Below, one piece after another: positions 6,167 to 11,339 of a stretch of 11,339 nucleotides of DNA (the first letter of the stretch is position 1; every line of letters starts with the position of its first letter). The notes under the pieces are model-generated. The model did no database searches and was not told the origin of the DNA. It worked only from the letters and a program-made list of their open reading frames with translations. The stretch is from Candidatus Aminicenantota bacterium (lineage in GTDB: Bacteria; Acidobacteriota; Aminicenantia; Aminicenantales; Aminicenantaceae). The stretch spans positions 1 to 11,339 of the forward strand of contig JAFGNQ010000213.1 of NCBI GenBank assembly GCA_016926925.1. The letters are read 5' to 3'. The position numbers and the translations under genes were made by a program.

Positions 6167-7435
6167 ATGGAGCAGACAAGAGCAACGGTAAAAAAAATCA
6201 GCGAATGCAAAATGGAAATCGACCTTGTTATTCCCAAGGATGAGGTTCAACAGGAATTCGACAAAGCTGTCAAGAGGTTTGCGAACCAAGCGAAAATCCG
6301 TGGATTCAGACCAGGAAAGGCGCCGAGTCATATAGTCAAGCAGATGTATCTGGACGATATCAAAGAATCCGTCGTGAATTCTTTGGCTCCAAAGGCTTTG
6401 AATGACGAACTCAAAGCGCATGATATAGATCCCTTGATAACGCCGGTCATAAGCAAACTGTCTTTCGAGGAAGGGCAACCGATGCAAATCACTGCGGAAA
6501 TTGAAGTATGGCCTGAATTTGAGCTTCCCGAATACACCAAGATCGAAGTCCATAAAAAGAAGGCTGTCGTTACGGAAGAGGAAATCAATCAAGGCCTCGA
6601 GGATCTCCGCAAACGATCGGCCCAGTATATCCCGGTAGAAGGAAGAGGCGTCATAAACGAGGATTATGTGATCGCAGAAATCAAAGGCAAAGATCTGCGA
6701 ACAAAAAAACTCCTTCCCACGGAAAAAGTGGTCATCCTTGCCGGGCACCCCGAGAACGAAAAGATATTGAATGAAAACATACTCGGACGCAGAGTCGACG
6801 AACAAACGACATTTGTGGTTCCCTACGTCAAAGACCATAAAAACAAAAAGCTTGCCGGAAAGGAAATCGAATATACTTTGAAAGTCGTCTCTATGAAAGA
6901 GAAAAAGCTCCCTGAGATCAGCGACGATTTTGCCAAAGAGCTCGGCGAATTCACCGATCTGAAGGACCTGAAAGCGGAAATAAAAGCTCAGATTCTCACG
7001 GCCAAGGAAAACGATATAAAAACGGAGATGGCGGATGAAATTATCAGTGTGATTTCAGGGCGTTTAGCGCTCGAGCTTCCTAAAAGTGTTGTTGAAACTG
7101 AGAAATTGGCCCTTATGAAACGACTCCTGTCCAATCATCCGATCCATGATATGAAAAAAGAGGATCTGGACAAAATCAGCGAAGAAGCCGGCAAAAAGGC
7201 TGAACAAAACATCAAAAATCATATTATTTTGAAGAGAATAGCAGAGAAAGAACACATTGCCGTAACTGCAGAGAACATGGAGGAAGAATTCAACGCCATT
7301 GCAAAGAACAACAACATGCCTTTGCCTCAACTCAAGGCAAAAATCGACCAGGAAGGGAGGCGGGACGAGATCAGAGAGAGGGTGGTTCTTAAGCTTACGG
7401 TTGACTTTTTACTCAAAAACGCTATAATTAAATAG
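6167..7435 (+). CDS. tig: Trigger factor, ribosome-associated chaperone
   Basis: The 422-residue length fits trigger factor (about 430). The N-terminal domain (1-115) carries the ribosome-docking signature GFRPGKAP (46-53), which contacts the exit tunnel so that the chaperone can shield nascent chains. Residues 161-245 occupy the place of the FKBP-type prolyl isomerase domain, but the usual hallmark residues (an FEGG stretch and a PGFE-like motif) are not recognisable, so isomerase activity is doubtful. LPEISDDFAKELG (248-260) begins the C-terminal helical chaperone arms. The ATG follows AGAGGA with a six-base gap. The gene lies 35 bases after tRNA-Leu, ends 12 bases before clpP, and heads the protein quality-control cluster, an arrangement known in many bacteria. 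Identity is secure from N-terminal motif, length and context. Confidence 0.95.
   Translation: MEQTRATVKKISECKMEIDLVIPKDEVQQEFDKAVKRFANQAKIRGFRPGKAPSHIVKQMYLDDIKESVVNSLAPKALNDELKAHDIDPLITPVISKLSFEEGQPMQITAEIEVWPEFELPEYTKIEVHKKKAVVTEEEINQGLEDLRKRSAQYIPVEGRGVINEDYVIAEIKGKDLRTKKLLPTEKVVILAGHPENEKILNENILGRRVDEQTTFVVPYVKDHKNKKLAGKEIEYTLKVVSMKEKKLPEISDDFAKELGEFTDLKDLKAEIKAQILTAKENDIKTEMADEIISVISGRLALELPKSVVETEKLALMKRLLSNHPIHDMKKEDLDKISEEAGKKAEQNIKNHIILKRIAEKEHIAVTAENMEEEFNAIAKNNNMPLPQLKAKIDQEGRRDEIRERVVLKLTVDFLLKNAIIK
7401..7428 (+). promoter_or_regulatory. Strong internal promoter for clpP inside the end of tig
   Basis: TTGACT (7401-7406, five of six) and a perfect TATAAT (7423-7428) are separated by 16 bases, both within the last codons of tig. 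Transcription would start near 7435, at the tig stop codon and only about 12 bases before the clpP ATG. This would let clpP-clpX-lon be expressed apart from the tRNA-tig transcript. Confidence 0.6.
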
Positions 7436-7447
7436 TTAATTCTTCCT

Positions 7448-8044
7448 ATGACCTTAATCCCCTTCATTGTTGAACAAGACGGCAAAAGTGAACGGGCTTA
7501 TGATATCTATTCCCGACTGCTCAAGGATAGTATCATATTTTTAGGGGCGGAGATCAATGACGATGTTGCGAACTCGGTGATTGCACAGCTTTTATATCTG
7601 GAAGCTGAAGCCGCGGATAAAGAGATTTCCCTCTACATCAATTCTCCAGGGGGCAGCATCACCGCGGGATTAGCCATATATGATACAATGCAATTCATAA
7701 ATTCGGAAATCACGACCATGTGTGTGGGACAGGCTGCCAGTATGGCTGCGGTCCTTTTAGCAGCGGGAACTCCGGGCAAGCGGTTTTCGTTACCGAATTC
7801 ACGTATTATTCTCCATCAGCCCATCGGAGGTTTTAAAGGTCAAGCTACAGAGATTGCCATACAAGCTAAAGAAATCCTTAGGATAAGGGAGAATATCAAC
7901 AGAATTCTTGCACAGCACACAAAAAAGCCGAAAGAAAAAATCCAAGAAGATGTAGAGCGGGATTTTATTATGACGGCGGAACAAGCCAAAGAATACGGAA
8001 TCATCGACACGATCATAACAAAAAGAAAACAGTCGAAAAAATAA
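7448..8044 (+). CDS. clpP: ATP-dependent Clp protease proteolytic subunit
   Basis: The 198-residue protein is the serine peptidase that forms the double-ring chamber of ClpXP. The catalytic triad is visible as Ser98 in GQAASMAA, His123 in ILHQPIGG and Asp172 in ERDFIM, at the expected spacing. [18 protein letters not shown] (64-81) forms the oxyanion and substrate-binding region. The N-terminus ([10 protein letters not shown]...[13 protein letters not shown]) matches the usual processed ClpP start, so ATG 7448 is well supported by homology. No Shine-Dalgarno site precedes it, however: the 12 bases after the tig stop are AT-rich. Translation may therefore depend on coupling to tig or on a near-leaderless transcript from the promoter at 7401-7428. 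The gene is followed after 49 bases by clpX, its unfoldase partner. Confidence 0.97.
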   Translation: MTLIPFIVEQDGKSERAYDIYSRLLKDSIIFLGAEINDDVANSVIAQLLYLEAEAADKEISLYINSPGGSITAGLAIYDTMQFINSEITTMCVGQAASMAAVLLAAGTPGKRFSLPNSRIILHQPIGGFKGQATEIAIQAKEILRIRENINRILAQHTKKPKEKIQEDVERDFIMTAEQAKEYGIIDTIITKRKQSKK

Positions 8045-8093
8045 GATCGCTGGTTTCTTACCCAAAAGAAAGGTAACGGTTTGAGATATAAGC

Positions 8094-9353
8094 ATGGATG
8101 ATACCTACAATACAAAGAGCCATGCAGCCGCACGCTGCAATTTCTGCAATCGGACACAGCCTGCAGTGAAAAAATTCATAACCGGCCCTGAAGGCATCTA
8201 CATCTGTGACGCCTGCATCGAAATGGCTCATTCCATCATGAACGCCGAAACCGACGGAGAATACTCGCCACAGAATTTTCCCAATCCGGCCGAGATTAAA
8301 AAGACTTTGGAGAAGTACATCATCGGACAGGATAGCGCAAAGAAAAAAATTTCCGTTGCCGTCTACAACCACTACAAAAGGATTCATTTTCAAGGAGAGC
8401 TGGACGACGTAGAACTGACCAAAAGCAACATTCTGCTTATCGGTCCGACCGGAACCGGCAAAACGCTGATGGCTCAAACCCTTGCCAAGATTCTATCCGT
8501 TCCGTTTGCCATCGCCGATGCCACATCTTTGACTGAAGCCGGCTATGTCGGGGAAGACGTGGAAAACATCGTCCTCAAGCTTCTTCAAGCAGCCAATGGC
8601 AACATCGAGAGGGCCCGGAAAGGGATCATCTACATTGACGAAATCGATAAAATCTCTCGGAAAAGCGATAGCCCCTCGATAACAAGAGACGTATCCGGTG
8701 AGGGAGTCCAACAGGCTCTTTTGAAGATTATCGAAGGAACTCAGGCCAACATCCCTCCCCAAGGAGGTCGTAAACATCCCCAACAGGAATACATCACGAT
8801 CGACACAACTGATATTCTTTTCATCTGCGGGGGGGCGTTCAACGGACTCGACAAAATCATTTCAAGGAGGATCGGTAAAGCGGTTGTTGGTTTCCAGTCC
8901 GATGAGTTTCGGGAAATGACGCGAGACCCGGCCCGGCTTTTTGAGCACATGATCCCTCAAGACCTGATCAAATACGGACTGATTCCCGAACTCGTCGGGA
9001 GAATACCGGTAGTGGCCACATTTTCAGACCTTAAAATCAAAGATCTTATCGATATTCTGACTAAACCTAAGAACGCCATAGTCAGGCAGTATCAAAAACT
9101 TTTCGAGATGGAGGGAGTAACCCTGGATTTTACAAGGGCGGCACTCAAGACTATCGCTGAAAAAGCCATGGAAAAGAAGCTGGGAGCGCGAGGTCTCCGA
9201 AGCATCATAGAGGACCTGATGCTTGACATCATGTTCCATCTCCCATCCTCAAAAAATAAGATCCACTGCAAGATCACAAAGGAGATGGTTGCTGCCGCCG
9301 AATTGAGCTATGATTTCTTAATAAAAAAATCGGAGCATAAATATGCAAGCTAA
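8094..9353 (+). CDS. clpX: ATP-dependent Clp protease ATP-binding subunit ClpX
   Basis: This 419-residue AAA+ unfoldase recognises, unfolds and feeds substrates into ClpP. The N-terminal zinc-binding domain has Cys15, Cys18, Cys38 and Cys41. Walker A is GPTGTGKT (117-124), Walker B is IIYIDEID (178-185, Asp182-Glu183), the pore loop is GYVG (150-153) and the RKH loop is at 226-228. The arginine finger region is PELVGRIP (298-305), and the sensor II motif is GARGLR (364-369). The ClpP-docking tripeptide, usually IGF, is VGF (265-267), a conservative variant. ATG 8094 is the natural N-terminus before the zinc domain, but its ribosome binding site is weak (GAG at 8083-8085). The last 11 bases overlap the start of lon. 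All key residues are intact, so an active protein is expected. Confidence 0.97.
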   Translation: MDDTYNTKSHAAARCNFCNRTQPAVKKFITGPEGIYICDACIEMAHSIMNAETDGEYSPQNFPNPAEIKKTLEKYIIGQDSAKKKISVAVYNHYKRIHFQGELDDVELTKSNILLIGPTGTGKTLMAQTLAKILSVPFAIADATSLTEAGYVGEDVENIVLKLLQAANGNIERARKGIIYIDEIDKISRKSDSPSITRDVSGEGVQQALLKIIEGTQANIPPQGGRKHPQQEYITIDTTDILFICGGAFNGLDKIISRRIGKAVVGFQSDEFREMTRDPARLFEHMIPQDLIKYGLIPELVGRIPVVATFSDLKIKDLIDILTKPKNAIVRQYQKLFEMEGVTLDFTRAALKTIAEKAMEKKLGARGLRSIIEDLMLDIMFHLPSSKNKIHCKITKEMVAAAELSYDFLIKKSEHKYAS

Positions 9354-11339
9354 TGATAGTAAAGAAGCCGTTAAAAATATCCCTTTGATTCCTTTGCGGG
9401 ATCTAGTGGTGTTTCCCTCGACATTGGTCCCGTTCATCATTGGACGCTCTTCCTCTGTACAGGCACTCAAGAGCGCTGCGGCGGGAGACAAGATGATCTT
9501 TCTCTCCGCCCAAATGGATGCATCCCTGGACAATCCTTTGCCGACGGATGTTTTTTCGATGGGGATAGTCGCCAAGGTCATACGTACCGTTAAAATGGAC
9601 GACAGCAACATTAAGGTCATTGTCGAAGGAAAACACAGGGCCCGGATTCTCGAGTATCTGAGCACATTTCCTTTTTATCAGGTTCTTGTCAAAGAAGTCA
9701 GAGAGATTGAAGGAAGCCGGGCGGAAACAACAGAGGTACTAAAAAATGTCCTGACGCTTTTTGAGGAATATTTGAAACTCAGTCAACATACGAACCTGGA
9801 AGCCATCATCCCGGCCCTCCGCGATAACAGTCCGGACAGAATTGCGGACATTATCTCTTCCCACCTTTACCTTCCGCTCGAGGAGAAACAGAACATCCTG
9901 GAAATAATCAACACTTCGGAGAGGATCCGAAGGCTCAACTACCTTTTGGAAAACGAGATCATCAAAATTCACTCCCGTCTAAAAAAGGATAATAAAAAGC
10001 AGGGGCGCCGAAAGATCCCGTTCCGGGATCCGTCACAGAAAGTATTTCCGCCGGGATTGAATATAAAGAAGGAAGATCAACCCAACGAAATCGAAGAAAT
10101 GAAAAAGAAAGTAGCGGCGGCAAACATGCCCCGAGATGCCGAAGAAAAAGCTCACAAGGAAATAGAGAGGTTGGAATCCATGCCTCCAATGTCAGCTGAA
10201 GCAACAGTCTGCCGGAACTATATGGATTGGCTGATTTCTCTGCCCTGGAACAAAAAATCCCGTGAAAAGAGGGACTTGAAAGAAGCCGAAAGGATTTTGG
10301 ACGAAGATCACTACGGCTTGGAGAAAGTGAAAGAGAGGATCCTGGAGTATCTCTCCATTCGACAGCTGGTGAAAAATCCGAAGGGCATCATTCTCGGTTT
10401 TATAGGGCCTCCCGGCGTGGGGAAAAGTTCCTTGGGGAAATCCATCGCCAGGGCCACAGGTCGCAAATTTGTCCGTTTGTCTCTCGGTGGGGTGAGAGAT
10501 GAGGCCGAAATCCGCGGGCACAGACGAACTTATATCGGTGCCTATCCGGGTAGGATTATTCAGATGGTCAAAAGAGCGGGGACTAAGAATCCTGTCTTTT
10601 TGCTCGATGAAGTCGACAAGATGAGCATGGATTTCAGAGGGGATCCGGCTTCGGCATTGATGGAGGTGCTGGACCCCGAACAGAACAGCACTTTTCTGGA
10701 TCATTATATCGACACCGACTTTGACCTCTCCCAGGTCATGTTTGTCGTGACGGCAAACATGGTGGAGCCGATACCGAAACCGCTGATCGACAGGATGGAG
10801 GTCATTCGTATTCCGGGATATACTGAAGACGAGAAGCTGCAGATCGCCAAAATATTTTTGCTTCCCAAACAGCTTGAAGCCCATGGTTTGAACAAAGGAA
10901 ATCATCTGAAGATATCGGATAAAGCTTTCCGAAAGATCATCCGCGAGTATACGAAAGAGGCCGGAGTGCGGAATTTGGAAAGAGAGATCACTTCCATCTG
11001 TAGGAAGGTTGTCAAAAAAGTCGTCACAAAAGGAAAAGATTACAAAGAAATGACAACTCCAAGGAATGTGGAGAAATATCTTGGAATCCCAAGATTCAGA
11101 CGGGCTGAGATCGATAAGGTGGATGAAGTCGGAGTTGCTATCGGCATGGCCTGGACGGAATTCGGGGGAGAGCTCCTTACTTTCGAAGTTACAAAAGTTC
11201 ACGGCAAGGGGAACTTCACATTGACAGGTCAACTGGGTGAGATCATGCAAGAATCCGCGCAGACGGCTTTCAGTTATGTCCGGGGGAAAATGTACGAAGT
11301 GGACATCACTCAGGATCTGCACAAGAACTTCGACATTCA
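9343..11339 (+). CDS. lon: Lon protease (endopeptidase La), truncated by window end
   Basis: The frame starts at ATG 9343 inside the end of clpX, with GGAG at 9332-9335 as ribosome binding site. It stays open for 665 codons to the window edge. Residues 14-205 form the Lon N-terminal substrate domain ([19 protein letters not shown]). The AAA+ module has Walker A GPPGVGKS (355-362) and Walker [11 protein letters not shown] (418-427; Asp422-Glu423), with [13 protein letters not shown] between them. The C-terminal protease domain begins ([30 protein letters not shown]), but the sequence stops about 14 residues before the expected catalytic Ser, so activity cannot be judged. Residue numbers match E. 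coli Lon closely. The linker at about 220-240 lacks the usual YYLxEQ-type helix and is discussed as a finding. Lon degrades misfolded and regulatory proteins in the cytoplasm. Overlap with clpX suggests translational coupling. Confidence 0.96.
   Translation, partial: MQANDSKEAVKNIPLIPLRDLVVFPSTLVPFIIGRSSSVQALKSAAAGDKMIFLSAQMDASLDNPLPTDVFSMGIVAKVIRTVKMDDSNIKVIVEGKHRARILEYLSTFPFYQVLVKEVREIEGSRAETTEVLKNVLTLFEEYLKLSQHTNLEAIIPALRDNSPDRIADIISSHLYLPLEEKQNILEIINTSERIRRLNYLLENEIIKIHSRLKKDNKKQGRRKIPFRDPSQKVFPPGLNIKKEDQPNEIEEMKKKVAAANMPRDAEEKAHKEIERLESMPPMSAEATVCRNYMDWLISLPWNKKSREKRDLKEAERILDEDHYGLEKVKERILEYLSIRQLVKNPKGIILGFIGPPGVGKSSLGKSIARATGRKFVRLSLGGVRDEAEIRGHRRTYIGAYPGRIIQMVKRAGTKNPVFLLDEVDKMSMDFRGDPASALMEVLDPEQNSTFLDHYIDTDFDLSQVMFVVTANMVEPIPKPLIDRMEVIRIPGYTEDEKLQIAKIFLLPKQLEAHGLNKGNHLKISDKAFRKIIREYTKEAGVRNLEREITSICRKVVKKVVTKGKDYKEMTTPRNVEKYLGIPRFRRAEIDKVDEVGVAIGMAWTEFGGELLTFEVTKVHGKGNFTLTGQLGEIMQESAQTAFSYVRGKMYEVDITQDLHKNFDI

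Noticed and set aside
6037..6237. Small minus strand frame over tRNA-Leu
   Set aside because: Its sequence (GRAGLEPALPQQELGPKPSAYA) is the translation of the antisense tRNA-Leu, a known source of false gene calls.
10192..11322. Long open frame on the minus strand opposite lon (376 codons)
   Set aside because: It is antisense to the conserved AAA+ part of lon, has Cys/His-rich low-sense translation and no recognisable motif.

Overview
This window looks like ordinary bacterial chromosome with moderate GC content (estimated by eye at mid to upper 40s percent). The exported TPR protein and the complete tig-clpP-clpX-lon block indicate a bacterium. The Ord-like dehydrogenase, aminotransferase and amino-acid-type transporter would fit an anaerobe or fermenter that uses amino acids, possibly from an uncultured lineage, but I cannot assign a phylum from sequence alone. 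I see no mobile element, CRISPR array, rRNA or phage gene, and no gene-free stretch longer than 200 bases.

Layout. (1) Positions 1-1936 hold a promoter and a 610-residue exported protein. It combines an HtrA/trypsin-like domain that has lost two of its three catalytic residues with about ten TPR repeats. (2) Positions 1999-4626 hold two + strand genes of amino-acid metabolism: a class III PLP enzyme resembling glutamate-1-semialdehyde aminomutase, and an NAD(P)-dependent dehydrogenase of the 2,4-diaminopentanoate dehydrogenase type. A perfect 11-bp inverted repeat overlaps the predicted transcription start of the first. (3) Positions 4678-5838 hold a convergent minus strand gene for a YkvI-type membrane transporter. 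Together these three genes suggest an amino-acid uptake and conversion module whose substrate is unknown. (4) From 5909 to the right edge runs a protein quality-control block on the + strand: promoter, tRNA-Leu(UAG), tig, clpP, clpX and a lon cut off by the window end.

How the genes work together. Trigger factor meets nascent chains at the ribosome. ClpXP and Lon are ATP-dependent proteases that degrade misfolded and regulatory proteins. The order tig-clpP-clpX-lon is widely conserved. The tRNA promoter probably also drives tig, since no terminator is visible after the tRNA. A second strong promoter inside the end of tig lets clpP-clpX-lon be made separately, and lon overlaps clpX by 11 bases.

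The observations most worth checking are the catalytically altered protease-TPR fusion, the operator-like palindrome at 2030-2055, the unassigned enzyme pair with its transporter, the degenerate prolyl isomerase domain of trigger factor, the clpP promoter with an almost leaderless start, and an aberrant linker in Lon that may reflect two compensating indels. I did not find a clearly new multi-gene defence or mobile system.
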